DNA of 64,000 nucleotides from Pseudomonas sp. RIT623 (GCF_004519305.1 NZ_SOZA01000016.1:1-64000); one strand, 5' to 3'; positions 9,430 through 17,855 are shown, counted from the first letter of the stretch. Notes: generated by a model not told the origin, from the letters alone. Numbers and translations: made by a program.

Positions 9430-9623
9430 GATGCGGGTTCCTTCAGCCATCCGGGGGAGTGTGGAAGGGATGGTGGAGGGAAGGGCGAGTCTGCAATAGA
9501 TACAGGGGGGCAGGGTTTTTCAATACAGCTCTGGCGGCTAGCGAGGAGCGGCACTCGGTCCTGCGTTTGCAGCGATGGAAATCCGCGCTACGCTTAATCA
9601 TTAACTCGCCCATGACCACGTTC

Positions 9624-9639
9624 GACAGGATTTCCTGTC
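9624..9639. promoter_or_regulatory. short perfect palindrome between hipA and the permease
   Basis: GACAGGA-TT-TCCTGTC, with 7-bp arms, lies about 85 bp past the hipA stop and about 200 bp before the permease start, both on the minus strand. It could be an operator for the permease operon or a weak hairpin. There is no T-tract. Nothing else is recognisable in 9430-9716. Confidence 0.3.
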
Positions 9640-9716
9640 TGGCACTTTAGATGCCGATTTGTGGCGTGGGCGAGCCTACCTGCTTCATGTCTTAAGGGAT
9701 CGCAGACGATCTTCGT

Positions 9717-11021
9717 TCACAGCCCCTCTCCAAGGTACAGGCGATGAACTTCGCCGATACGCTTACTGGCGGCGGCGGGCACACCAGCCTCTCTGGCAAA
9801 ACGCGGCCACTGTGCGACGGCTTCACAGACCTCCTTGATGATCCCTCGTGCATCCATCCCCCGAACCTGGCTGGCCACGCTCAACAAATCGTCGAGGGTG
9901 AAGTCGTCGCGTTTGCCGTTGACGGTCATCTGGTGGCTATCGACCCAGAAGCTGCCAGGCAGGTAGGAATAGGACACGTCATACGCCGGCGTGAGGTACC
10001 AGGTGCCGTCGGTGTCCATCATGAAGGCCGTGTTCTTGGTGTGGTCGTCCTGGTTACGTGCCACCAGGTTGAACACCATGCGGCGGTAGAACTGTTCGGC
10101 GCCGTCGCGGGAAATCCGCAGCGCGCGCATCACTCCGAAGGCCTCGGCATAGGAGTATTGGCCAGGCTTGCGGAAGTCGGCGTGGTCGAGTGCGCACAAG
10201 GTGGCGACGTGGATCTTTTCACCTTCGGTCGTGCGGTCGAAGCGCCGGGTCATGAAGTGAGCGCGTCCACCTTCCTCCAGCAATCGGCACTCGGTCATGG
10301 TGATGCCGGCCGCCTTGGCCATGAGGTGGTAGGCGTACTCGATGCGCCCGTAGCCTTGCGAGTCAGCCAGCACGGTCGAATCCTTGGCTACGTCGAACTT
10401 GAGCAACCAGTACTCGAAGCCCGGCGGCGCGGTGACCTGGCCCGAACGGATCTCGCCTTCGGCATTCATGGCGATCACCGCCTTGGCCCGGGCGCCGCCC
10501 GCGCTGGTACCGATCTGGATGAGGTGCTGCAGGGCGCTGTCGTCCAGCGATGGGTCCTTGGCATCCAGGCGCTCGGCGATCGACTCGCGTTCGGACAACA
10601 CCTCGCTGGCCAGGCGCACCAGTGCATCGATATGGATGCTCTCCCCCTTGTCCCGCTCGGTGGCCATCGCCGGACGATATTCCAGAGCGCCCATGCCGCG
10701 CTTGCCCTGGTAAAGCAGGCGTTCGACCGGGGTAAAGGTTGCCTTGTCACGCCCCTGCTGGGCCAGCCAGGCATCGATCAGCGCGTTGCCGAAATCATCG
10801 GGCAGGGAGTCGGCGAGGATCGAGGGCAGGCCCTTGAAGGTTTCGCGGTCCAGCCCCTGGAACACGTAGGTGTAGTCCTGGCGCAACGGCATATGAACCG
10901 GCGAGATCTCAAGGCCCGTCCTGACGAACTCGGGGGTGTATTCGAACTCCCCGGTCTGGGTCTGCGTGTTCCAGTTGAGCGCGCCTACATACACATCCCA
11001 GAGATAGATCCGTGCAATCAC
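9717..11021 (-). CDS. hipA: HipA-family serine/threonine kinase toxin
   Basis: A 434-residue HipA-like kinase. The N-terminal HipA domain (VYVGALNWNTQTQTGEFEY) is followed by the kinase fold: a Gly-rich loop around GTSAGGARAK (Lys180), the catalytic loop RNQDDHTKN (322-330) and a DFG-equivalent YDV (Asp348). In E. coli, HipA phosphorylates GltX and causes persistence. The target here is not known. The GTG start overlaps the hipB stop by 4 bp (GTGA), giving translational coupling to the antitoxin. All the catalytic residues I can check are present, so the toxin looks intact. Confidence 0.9.
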   Translation of the reverse strand: MIARIYLWDVYVGALNWNTQTQTGEFEYTPEFVRTGLEISPVHMPLRQDYTYVFQGLDRETFKGLPSILADSLPDDFGNALIDAWLAQQGRDKATFTPVERLLYQGKRGMGALEYRPAMATERDKGESIHIDALVRLASEVLSERESIAERLDAKDPSLDDSALQHLIQIGTSAGGARAKAVIAMNAEGEIRSGQVTAPPGFEYWLLKFDVAKDSTVLADSQGYGRIEYAYHLMAKAAGITMTECRLLEEGGRAHFMTRRFDRTTEGEKIHVATLCALDHADFRKPGQYSYAEAFGVMRALRISRDGAEQFYRRMVFNLVARNQDDHTKNTAFMMDTDGTWYLTPAYDVSYSYLPGSFWVDSHQMTVNGKRDDFTLDDLLSVASQVRGMDARGIIKEVCEAVAQWPRFAREAGVPAAASKRIGEVHRLYLGEGL

Positions 11022-11410
11022 CAGCTGTCATCCTTGTCGGGTTTCGGGCCACCAATGAGCGTGGGCTTGCCGATAGGCGTCCTGATTCCGTGTTCAGGCG
11101 CCGGCGGTGTAGCCCGTGTGACTCTCGCCCGCATCCGCTGCTTGCCCTGCATTTTTGCCAGTTGCACGGGGCTGGTCCTGACGTCCTCGATGAGCGAGGC
11201 GAGACGATCAAGCTCTCCCAGCACTCGCAAGACGGCAATCACGTTCACCAGGGTGCCTTTGCCTGCCGTGAGCTTGCGGTAGGTCTCCCGGGAAATCCCG
11301 GCTTCATGGGCGACGATGTCCTGGCCAATATTACGCTTCAGGCGGATAGCCTCAATGCGTTGGCCGATCTCGTTGGCGATAGCGTCGTCAGTCATTGATA
11401 TGGCTTTCAT
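11018..11410 (-). CDS. hipB: HipB-like XRE-family antitoxin/repressor
   Basis: A 130-residue protein with an XRE-type HTH (about 10-65: IGQRIEAIRLKRNIGQDIVAHEAGISRETYRKLTAGKG) and a longer, basic, probably flexible C-terminal tail (MRARVTRATPPAPEHG...). It precedes hipA with a 4-bp overlap, the standard HipBA order. The ATG at 11410 has a CAGG about 4 nt upstream. The ATG at 11395 is an alternative with no visible ribosome site. It is expected to bind the palindromes just upstream and to neutralise HipA. Confidence 0.88.
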   Translation of the reverse strand: MKAISMTDDAIANEIGQRIEAIRLKRNIGQDIVAHEAGISRETYRKLTAGKGTLVNVIAVLRVLGELDRLASLIEDVRTSPVQLAKMQGKQRMRARVTRATPPAPEHGIRTPIGKPTLIGGPKPDKDDSW

Positions 11411-11413
11411 AAC

Positions 11414-11569
11414 GCCTGGGATCCTATGCTTAAAACGCCGTTATTGACCTGAATGCCTATGATTCTAGGCTTTGTATAGTGCGCTTGAAAGGATAATTCG
11501 CTACTTAATAAAGCCTAAATTTATAGGCGTTAAGTGTGTATTTAAGGGTTTTTGCCAAGAATTATAGGC
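11414..11569. promoter_or_regulatory. array of four HipB-type operator palindromes
   Basis: A GCCTA-N6-TAGGC palindrome occurs perfectly at 11455-11470 and 11513-11528, with one mismatch at 11554-11569 (GCCAA-N6-TAGGC) and with two at 11414-11429 (GCCTG-N6-TATGC). Flanking bases often extend to AACGCC/GGCGTT. The area is AT-rich against its neighbours and contains the hipBA promoter. Autoregulation by HipB is the natural reading. Confidence 0.7.
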
Positions 11570-11640
11570 GTTGTCCGATCTTGGTTTTCGCGGCGGTTTT
11601 CAGCGTTTGGTTTACCACATTTCGTTTCGCGCAGAACTGG

Positions 11641-13140
11641 CTACCGAATCGAACGTCCCGAAGTGACCAAACCTGCCAGCACCTTCTCCAGTTTCATCAC
11701 CGCCTCCCTCATCTCAGCGGGCGTCAGTGCCGCAAACCCCATCAGCAAGCCGGCATCGTTCCTCGGCACCGCGTGCAAACTGCCCAGCCCCAACAGATCA
11801 ATCCCCGCTCCACGTGCCGCCCTGACCACTGCGTCTTCCGCCAAGTCCTGAACGAAGTGGCAAGGCATCTGCAGCCCACCCACCGGCACTTGCGGGCGCA
11901 GGAACGCCCCCAGGTGCCGCTGTACCAGGTCCGCCAGTACGTCGCGTCGCTCGGCATAGAGGCTGCGCATAGCCCGTACATGGGCGTTGAAGTGCCCGTC
12001 TTCCATGAACCGGGCCAGGGTCAGCTGGGCGATGGATGCGTTGTGGCCATCCTGCAGCGTTCGCGCGGCGGTCATCGGTGCGACAAGCTGGGGTGGCAGC
12101 AGCAGGTAGCCGATGCGCAGCCCGGCGCCCAGCGACTTGGTGAAGGTGCCGATGTACAGCGTGCGCGCATGCGAATCCAGGCCCTGCACGCAGGCGGTGG
12201 GGCGGCCGGCGTAGTGGAACTCGCTGTCGTAGTCGTCCTCGATAATCCACGCTTGCTGCTGGCGCGCCCATTCGATGGCACGCAGGCGTCGGTCCAGCGA
12301 CAGGGTGGCGCCGGTCGGGTATTGGTGCGAAGGCGTGAGGAACAGCGCCCGGGCATCCGGCGCTAGCTGGGCCATGCCGTCCACCTGCAGGCCGTGCGCG
12401 TCCACCGGCACCGGCACGCCTTGCAGCCCGGCGGCGCTGATGGCCTTGCGGGTGCCCTGGTACAGCGGGTCCTCGACCAGCACCCGGTCGCCTGCGTCCA
12501 TGAGTACCTGGGCGCACAGGCCCAGGGCCTGCTGCGAGCTGGTGAGGATCAGGATGCGGTCGGCGGATGCCTGCGCGCCGCGTTCGAGGTTGAGGTAGTC
12601 GGCGATTGCACTGCGCAAGGCGAGCATGCCCTGTGGCTCGCTGTGTTCCAGGGCACGGGTGCCGTATTCCTTGTACACCTGCCGCTCCAGCTTCTCCCAG
12701 ATGGCCAGGGGGAAGTGCCGGGTTTCGGCCACGCCCGGAGCGAAGGGGCGGGGCGACTGGAAGTTGTGGACGCCACCGCTGTGCAATAGCGCTTCACCTC
12801 GGCGGCTCAACTGCACCGGGACCTCGCTGTGTGCTGGTCGCTGGCGCTTGCGCGACGGCAGGCAGCGGGCTCGTTGCGACACGAAGCTGCCGCTGCCCAC
12901 GCGTCGCTCGATAAAGCCCTCGGCGTGCAACTGGCTGTAGGCCGACTCCACCGTATCCCGCGAGACGCCGAGGGAACTTGCCAGCGACCGCGATGCCGGC
13001 AACGGCTTGCCGACCGGCAGGGCACCCTCAAGGATCAACTGGCGGATGGCTCGCTGGATGCGCACATGCCGCGCCAGTGCGCCATGGGCGGGATCCGTTA
13101 GCCAGGCTTTTACCGATTCCAGCTGGGCGTGTTTGAACAT
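11641..13140 (-). CDS. MocR/PdxR-family (GntR/aminotransferase) regulator
   Basis: A 499-residue MocR protein. A GntR winged HTH (about 20-90: RAIRQLILEGALPVGKPLPASRSLASSLGVSRDTVESAYSQL) is joined to an aminotransferase-like domain with the PLP-lysine segment GTFTKSLGAGLRIGY and the conserved IIEDDYDSEFHY. It resembles PdxR/GabR-type activators. The start at 13140 (MFKHAQLESV) is chosen because the upstream extension runs through a REP element. It is divergent from the GNAT gene at 13483, with a palindrome at 13351-13370 between them, so it may control that gene. Confidence 0.88.
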   Translation of the reverse strand: MFKHAQLESVKAWLTDPAHGALARHVRIQRAIRQLILEGALPVGKPLPASRSLASSLGVSRDTVESAYSQLHAEGFIERRVGSGSFVSQRARCLPSRKRQRPAHSEVPVQLSRRGEALLHSGGVHNFQSPRPFAPGVAETRHFPLAIWEKLERQVYKEYGTRALEHSEPQGMLALRSAIADYLNLERGAQASADRILILTSSQQALGLCAQVLMDAGDRVLVEDPLYQGTRKAISAAGLQGVPVPVDAHGLQVDGMAQLAPDARALFLTPSHQYPTGATLSLDRRLRAIEWARQQQAWIIEDDYDSEFHYAGRPTACVQGLDSHARTLYIGTFTKSLGAGLRIGYLLLPPQLVAPMTAARTLQDGHNASIAQLTLARFMEDGHFNAHVRAMRSLYAERRDVLADLVQRHLGAFLRPQVPVGGLQMPCHFVQDLAEDAVVRAARGAGIDLLGLGSLHAVPRNDAGLLMGFAALTPAEMREAVMKLEKVLAGLVTSGRSIR

Positions 13141-13482
13141 TGGCCTGGGTCCCTGGCTGATGGATCTGATTAATGGCTGCCAATGCCGGGGCCGCTTCGC
13201 GCCCCTTTCGCGACACAAGGGCGCTCCCACAGGCGACCGCGCGCCCCTGTAGGAGCGGCCTTGTGTCGCGAAAGGGCTGCAAAGCAGCCCCAGCAATCTC
13301 AAGCCTTACGCGCATCTAGTCGCACAATGGTCTGGCCGCTATCGATCAATTGGCAGGTAAATACCAGCCATTTATCCGCTATAAAACCCAAACCCGCAAG
13401 CAACCACCAAGGAAGGCAAGCGCTGCGGACAGGCCGGCCTCCTCACTCATTCACACAGCTTTACCCAAAAGGGGTTCCACCA
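13141..13482. other. divergent intergenic region with REP pair and candidate operator
   Basis: 342 bp between the MocR gene and the GNAT gene. 13186-13296 is a REP inverted pair (TTTCGCGACACAAGG...CCTTGTGTCGCGAAA). Beyond it, towards the GNAT gene, lies a palindrome at 13351-13370. No gene is apparent. Confidence 0.75.
13351..13370. promoter_or_regulatory. candidate MocR operator palindrome
   Basis: TGGCAGGT-AAAT-ACCAGCCA matches in 7 of 8 arm positions. It lies 113 bp before the GNAT start, in the divergent promoter region shared with a MocR regulator. Function is inferred from position only. Confidence 0.4.
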
Positions 13483-13953
13483 ATGACCACCACCCAACTG
13501 CCCGTTTTCGTACGCGAAGTGAAGCAAACCGACCTGCAGCCATGGTCCGACTACTGGGCGCAATACCAGGCCTTCTACCAAGTGGACTTGGGCCCAACCA
13601 TCACCGAGCGTACCTGGGCGCGCTTCTTCGACCCGGCCGAGCCCATGCATTGCGCCGTGGCCACGGACGGCGAGCAAATCTTCGGCTTCGTTCACTACGT
13701 GTTCCACCGCTCGACCTGGGGGCGCAATGATTTCTGTTACCTGGAAGACCTGTACGTGTGCCCAAATGCGCGGGGGAGGATGATCGGCAAGCGGCTGATC
13801 GAGTTCGTCCAGGACCAAGCCCGGCAGCAGCGGTGCGACCGGTTGTACTGGCATACCCAAGAGACCAACAAGACTGCGCAGCGGTTGTATGACTGGATTG
13901 CCGAGAAGCCGGGGGTGATCGAGTACCGGATGCCGTTGGATGTTGCTCACTAA
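13483..13953 (+). CDS. GNAT-family N-acetyltransferase
   Basis: A 156-residue GNAT acetyltransferase. The core strand LEDLYVCPNARGRMIGKRLIEFV contains the acetyl-CoA pyrophosphate loop (a variant of R/Q-x-x-G-x-G/A, here RGRMIG). A C-terminal YWHTQETNKTAQRLYDWIAE helix is typical of the family. The substrate cannot be read from sequence. The ATG at 13483 follows GGGGTTCCACCA. It is divergent from the MocR gene, a common pairing in which the regulator controls the acetyltransferase. Confidence 0.85.
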   Translation: MTTTQLPVFVREVKQTDLQPWSDYWAQYQAFYQVDLGPTITERTWARFFDPAEPMHCAVATDGEQIFGFVHYVFHRSTWGRNDFCYLEDLYVCPNARGRMIGKRLIEFVQDQARQQRCDRLYWHTQETNKTAQRLYDWIAEKPGVIEYRMPLDVAH

Positions 13954-14139
13954 GTCCATTGTGAGCAGATGAGGGTGTGGGAGCGGGCTGGTCCCGAGAA
14001 GGGTGGCACCGACTCTGCGGTGTAAGCCCCTGGGGCGCATCGCCGCTCACACCCCCATCATGCCGCAGACCTCTTGGGGCGGATCCTGCATCTCCCACGA
14101 CAGTTGGGATGGGTGGAAGGGGTTGTTTCTACGCTGGCT

Positions 14140-14874
14140 TCACGCTTCCAGCACTTTGCTCACATAGGCATCCAGGAACCAATCCGGCATTTCGTCCTGA
14201 TGGAATTCGAGTGCCGTGCCATCGGTTATCTCAGCCAAAAAAATCGATTCCTCACCGGTGTTATCGAAAATGTAGGCGCGGTTGGTGGCCGCGATGGCCT
14301 CGGGCAGGAGTGCCAGGGTGCGGGCATAGCGCTGGACGATTTTGTCCGTAGGTACGTCGTGTCCGCCGTCTTCGACCCTGTTAGCCACCCTTAGGATATT
14401 AATCTGAGGTGAGTTGGTGGCGACGAAGTACAGGTAGGTTCGATAACCCAGTTGTTGGGCCTCATTGATGAACCTCACCTTTTCAGCCGACGACATGACG
14501 GTCTCGAAAGTGAAACTGGCTCTACGTTCGAGTAGCTCATGCCGGATGAAGTCCGCAATGACCGAGGCATGGTAGGAGTTCATGGTGATAGCGCGAAGGT
14601 CTATGCGCTGCTCACTAAACCCCATTGCCCCTACGGTGTGCTGCAGCTGTGCCTTGATCAGCAAGGGGTGATCAGCCAGGAAGGTCGTCAGCTTCTGGAG
14701 GGACGGGTTGATATTGAATTCGGCCAGATTGATAAAGCCGGTTGCACGTGCAGCTTTTTCCAAGTCATCTGCATTGATGTAGGTATTTATCAGGCCTGCC
14801 GGGATCTGGTCCTTGATGGTGCTTTTGCCGGAGCCGTTGGGCCCGGCAAAAACCCGCAGCTTAGGCGCGCCCAT
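14140..14874 (-). CDS. zeta-toxin-like P-loop kinase
   Basis: A 244-residue P-loop protein with a Walker A at 11-18 (GPNGSGKS), an INADDLEKAA motif and an FTFETVMSS segment that match zeta/PezT-like kinases. An arginine-rich lid, RVANRVEDGGHDVPTDKIVQRYARTL, is also typical. Zeta toxins phosphorylate UDP-N-acetylglucosamine or related metabolites; the target of this chromosomal subgroup is uncertain. The start at 14874 (MGAPKLRVFAGPN) overlaps the upstream small gene by 14 bp, as in toxin-antitoxin operons. All kinase motifs look intact. Confidence 0.82.
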   Translation of the reverse strand: MGAPKLRVFAGPNGSGKSTIKDQIPAGLINTYINADDLEKAARATGFINLAEFNINPSLQKLTTFLADHPLLIKAQLQHTVGAMGFSEQRIDLRAITMNSYHASVIADFIRHELLERRASFTFETVMSSAEKVRFINEAQQLGYRTYLYFVATNSPQINILRVANRVEDGGHDVPTDKIVQRYARTLALLPEAIAATNRAYIFDNTGEESIFLAEITDGTALEFHQDEMPDWFLDAYVSKVLEA

Positions 14875-15124
14875 CGATCTTGCGAACGGTAAGGACCTGA
14901 CCTTTTTGGACCTTGCGGCGCGGCCTGGGCTCGACCAACACCTCAACCTGCCCGTCAGCGTGGGTTGCGACGATTCGATCCTGCTCGACGGTAACCACGG
15001 TGTGCCCTGCTGCGACGGCGCGGTAGTAGGCAAGACGCGTCGCAGCCGCTGCCATTTCTGGAATCTGGCTTTCCAGATTTTCGAGTGTTGCGTCGCTGAG
15101 CTGTTTTTTCTGAACGGTTGCCAT
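14861..15124 (-). CDS. probable antitoxin partner of the zeta-like kinase
   Basis: An 87-residue protein (MATVQKKQLSDATLENLESQIPEMAA...) with a helical N-terminal half and a basic beta-like C-terminus ending in RKVQKGQVLTVRKIDGRA. I do not recognise a named family. The role is inferred from its size, its position immediately before the kinase and the 14-bp coding overlap. AGGAG lies 5 nt upstream of the ATG at 15124, which fixes this start against a longer frame that lacks a site. It does not obviously resemble epsilon or PezA. Confidence 0.65.
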   Translation of the reverse strand: MATVQKKQLSDATLENLESQIPEMAAAATRLAYYRAVAAGHTVVTVEQDRIVATHADGQVEVLVEPRPRRKVQKGQVLTVRKIDGRA

Positions 15125-15459
15125 GGGGTCTCCTGGGCCAGTCAGGTGCGAAGACGCGATGTGTGCCATTGTAGCGCTGCCTGGCATTACCAAACAGGGG
15201 CGCGAGGTGTCTTCTTGGTACAAGCTACTACGAGCGCATCGCTCTGCATCGAGTCGTGACAATGGCGCATGCCTTCGATGCTGCAATACTCATGATCCGC
15301 GCTAAATTCATCAGCGGTCTTGCCTTCGACCACGTGACTGGCATGTTCCAGTCCGGCACATCGATGTCCTTTGTGGTGAGGGCAAGTCCTTCTTCTGCCA
15401 TGAGTGCTTTGTGGGAGCGGGTTTACCCGCGAAGGGCCGCAGAGCGGCCCCACGATTCT
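15125..15459. other. intergenic region with a single REP unit
   Basis: 335 bp between the antitoxin start and the Bro-N gene stop. 15409-15456 is a REP unit (GTGGGAGCGGGTTTACCCGCG, then GGGCCGCAGAGCGGCCCC). The remainder has unusual, less GC-rich composition. Open frames there lack start signals and look like gene remnants at best. Confidence 0.5.
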
Positions 15460-15999
15460 TCAATCTCCAACCCCGTGCAGCCGAAATGCCCGCTGTGCAC
15501 ATTCTTTCCAGCTCAGCTTGCGCCGCTCGGGTACAACCACGGGCACCTCCGCCGCCATCATCATTGGCATATCCCGCATCCGTACCCAAGGCTCACTCTG
15601 CCAATACAACAGACTCGCCGTATGCCCACCCGGCCAGCACATCCTGCCCAGGCGCGGCAGGTCTTCCAGCGCCGAGTCCTGCCTATCGCGCAGCACCGCC
15701 ACCACCTCATGGGTCAGCCAGTGGCGAAGGTCTCTGTTTTCCGGAATGTGATGATGGGCCAGCAGGGTATAGGCCCCGGACTCGCTGACCATGACGGTGT
15801 CGCTGTAGCGGCCGTAGCGCAGCAACTGCACGCTGCGATGCTGATCCGGGTCGAGCTTGCGGATGCTGGGTTCGCCGAAGAAGTGCCCGGCCATCCGACC
15901 GAGTTCGAGGGCGCAGAACCAGGCTTGGGATTCGAGCCAGAGGGTGTGGAGGGGGCGGTTGTGGCGGGTGAAGAGGGTGGAGGAGTAGTGGTTGTCCAT
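15460..15999 (-). CDS. Bro-N (phage antirepressor-like) domain protein
   Basis: A 179-residue protein whose N-terminal half fits the BRO family N-terminal domain of phage antirepressors: RPLHTLWLESQAWFCALELGRMAG, a serine- and tyrosine-bearing stretch, then ESGAYTLLAHHHIPENRDLRHWLTHEVVAVLRD. It is a stand-alone gene with no phage genes around it. GGAAGG lies 6 nt before the ATG at 15999. The function outside phages is unknown. It may be a domesticated remnant. Confidence 0.7.
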   Translation of the reverse strand: MDNHYSSTLFTRHNRPLHTLWLESQAWFCALELGRMAGHFFGEPSIRKLDPDQHRSVQLLRYGRYSDTVMVSESGAYTLLAHHHIPENRDLRHWLTHEVVAVLRDRQDSALEDLPRLGRMCWPGGHTASLLYWQSEPWVRMRDMPMMMAAEVPVVVPERRKLSWKECAQRAFRLHGVGD

Positions 16000-16210
16000 A
16001 ATTGGCCTTCCAAAATCAGGAGAGCCGTTACTAACGGGAACGGGATTCCGCTGCGTGAGCGTTCTTAGCGCTTGGAGAAACTAGCGTGGTTTGCTGGGGT
16101 TAAATAGAGGCAAATCTGTAGGGTGTTTCTTGATTTGATATCAGATGTTTGAGGGGTATTTTGAGTGCTATAGCGTGAGGGCCACCAAGTGTTCGCCGAA
16201 AGCCTTTTGG

Positions 16211-16258
16211 CGCCTATCAGATCGAGCGCCGCCCGCGCGGCGCTCGATCTGATAGGCG
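16211..16258. repeat. perfect 21-bp inverted repeat
   Basis: Arms 16211-16231 and 16238-16258 are exactly complementary around the 6-nt loop CCCGCG. The core is GATCGAGCGCCG/CGGCGCTCGATC. No T-tract follows, so it is not a standard terminator. It differs from the GTAGGAGC-type REPs elsewhere in the window and may be a second repeat family. Confidence 0.85.
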
Positions 16259-16327
16259 CTACAAAAACCATGTCGAACACCTGTCGGCCTTCACGCAAAC
16301 ACTTGAAAACGCTGAATTCAAAGCCAT

Positions 16328-16356
16328 AAAAAAGGCTGCCCGAAGGCAGCCTTTCT
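16328..16356 (-). terminator. nrdB rho-independent terminator
   Basis: A 10-bp stem AAAGGCTGCC / GGCAGCCTTT with a 4-nt loop is followed, on the minus strand, by a run of T. It lies 15 bp past the nrdB stop. Confidence 0.9.
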
Positions 16357-16370
16357 GGATCGATGGACTA

Positions 16371-17621
16371 TTAGTCCCAGCTCAGAGCACCACCAGTCTG
16401 ATACTCAATCACCCGAGTCTCAAAGAAGTTCTTCTCCTTCTTCAAGTCCATGATCTCGCTCATCCATGGGAACGGGTTGGTAGTCCCCGGATACTCTTCC
16501 TTCAGGCCAATCTGAGTCAGTCGACGGTTGGCAATGAACTTGAGGTAATCCTCCATCATCGCCGCGTTCATGCCCAGCACGCCGCGTGGCATGGTGTCAC
16601 GGGCGTATTCGATCTCCAGCTGGGTACCCTGCAGGATCATCTGGGTAGCCTCTTCCTTCATCGCGGCATCCCACAGGTGCGGGTTCTCGATCTTGATCTG
16701 GTTGATCACGTCGATGCCGAAGTTCAGGTGCATGGACTCGTCACGCAGGATGTACTGGAACTGCTCGGCGACGCCGGTCATCTTGTTGCGGCGGCCCATG
16801 GACAGGATCTGGGTGAAGCCGCAGTAGAAGAAGATGCCTTCCAGTACGCAGTAGTAGGCGATCAGGTTGCGCAGCAGCTCTTTGTCGGTCTCGACGGTGC
16901 CGGTATTGAACTCCGGGTCCGAGATGGCGCGGGTGTACTTCAGGCCCCAGGCAGCTTTCTTAGCGACCGATGGGATCTCGTGGTACATGTTGAAGATCTC
17001 GCCTTCATCCATGCCCAGCGACTCGATGCAGTACTGGTAGGCGTGGGTGTGGATCGCCTCTTCGAAGGCCTGGCGCAGGATGTACTGGCGGCACTCCGGG
17101 TTGGTGATCAGGCGGTACACGGCCAGGGCCAGGTTGTTGGCAACCAGCGAGTCGGCGGTGGAGAAGAAGCCGAGGTTGCGCATCACGATGCGGCGCTCGT
17201 CTTCGGTCAGGCCGTCCATGCTCTTCCACAGGGCGATGTCGGCGGTCATGTTGACCTCTTGCGGCATCCAGTGGTTGGCGCAGCCGTCGAGGTACTTCTG
17301 CCAGGCCCAGTCGTACTTGAACGGGACCAGCTGGTTGAGGTCGGCGCGGCAGTTGATCATGCGCTTTTCGTCAACGGCGACGCGGGCCGAGGAGCCTTCC
17401 AGCTCGGCCAGGCCTTCGGCGATGTCCAGGGCGTCCAGGGCAGCCTTGGCGCGCTTGACGGCGTCGGAGTCGGCGGCGGTGGCGGCGCGGGCTTCCAGGG
17501 CGGCGGCACCGCCGGCGCTGTCGAGCTTGTCCAAGGTGGTGGTGGCAGCGGCCTGTGCGGCGGTGTTGCCTTTGGCGGCGACTTCGCCGTCTTCTTTGTC
17601 GAATTCGTCCCAGCTCAGCAT
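16371..17621 (-). CDS. nrdB: class I ribonucleotide reductase beta subunit
   Basis: A 416-residue radical-generating subunit of the aerobic ribonucleotide reductase. [11 protein letters not shown] supplies iron ligands Glu188 and His191 and the radical-tyrosine position Tyr195, with the same spacing as E. coli E115/H118/Y122. [10 protein letters not shown] holds a further Glu/His pair. The N-terminus (about 1-85) is an Ala/Asp-rich extension ([18 protein letters not shown]...) before the conserved core, as in Pseudomonas NrdB. The start at 17621 has AGGAGA 7 nt upstream. nrdA lies 243 bp upstream on the same strand, but a terminator stands between them. Confidence 0.95.
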   Translation of the reverse strand: MLSWDEFDKEDGEVAAKGNTAAQAAATTTLDKLDSAGGAAALEARAATAADSDAVKRAKAALDALDIAEGLAELEGSSARVAVDEKRMINCRADLNQLVPFKYDWAWQKYLDGCANHWMPQEVNMTADIALWKSMDGLTEDERRIVMRNLGFFSTADSLVANNLALAVYRLITNPECRQYILRQAFEEAIHTHAYQYCIESLGMDEGEIFNMYHEIPSVAKKAAWGLKYTRAISDPEFNTGTVETDKELLRNLIAYYCVLEGIFFYCGFTQILSMGRRNKMTGVAEQFQYILRDESMHLNFGIDVINQIKIENPHLWDAAMKEEATQMILQGTQLEIEYARDTMPRGVLGMNAAMMEDYLKFIANRRLTQIGLKEEYPGTTNPFPWMSEIMDLKKEKNFFETRVIEYQTGGALSWD

Positions 17622-17827
17622 GGTGAGATCTCCTGCTTGAGGGCCATCAATGAGTATGGCCGGTGGATCTTGGTTGCGGTGCGGTGCACGCAAATCTGGA
17701 ATGCCCGGGGGAGGGCTGACCGGGGCGTTGGGCCCCGGCTTGTTATGTCTGGCTGTGGGGGAGGTGCTGGCAGTGCCGGCCTCATCGCTGGCAAGCCAGC
17801 TCCCACAGGGTTCTGCGCCGTGGCGCA

Positions 17828-17855
17828 GAAAAGAGGCTACCCGGGGGTAGCCTCT
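17828..17855 (-). terminator. terminator directly after nrdA
   Basis: An 11-bp stem AGAGGCTACCC / GGGTAGCCTCT with a minimal loop is followed on the minus strand by TTTTC. It starts 10 bp after the nrdA stop and lies before nrdB, so nrdB may depend on readthrough or its own promoter. Confidence 0.8.

Larger units (their letters stand above)
16000..16370. other. AT-richer intergenic region with long perfect hairpin
   Basis: 371 bp between the nrdB stop and the Bro-N start. It contains the 21-bp-arm inverted repeat at 16211-16258 and the nrdB terminator at 16328-16356. 16060-16200 is AT-rich and probably holds the Bro-N promoter. No gene is seen. Confidence 0.7.

Noticed and set aside
6566..9597. 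Two long plus-strand frames opposite the MocR and permease genes
   Set aside because: The translations are Arg/Gln/His-rich with no domain. The minus-strand genes have clear motifs and ribosome sites.
15187..15453. 88-codon minus-strand frame between the antitoxin and the Bro-N gene
   Set aside because: Part of it (HVVEGKTADEFSADHEYCS) looks protein-like, but the N-terminus comes from a REP unit and there is no ribosome site. At most a gene remnant.
16211..16258. The 21-bp inverted repeat read as a terminator
   Set aside because: No T-tract follows on either strand, and a separate classical terminator for nrdB lies at 16328-16356.
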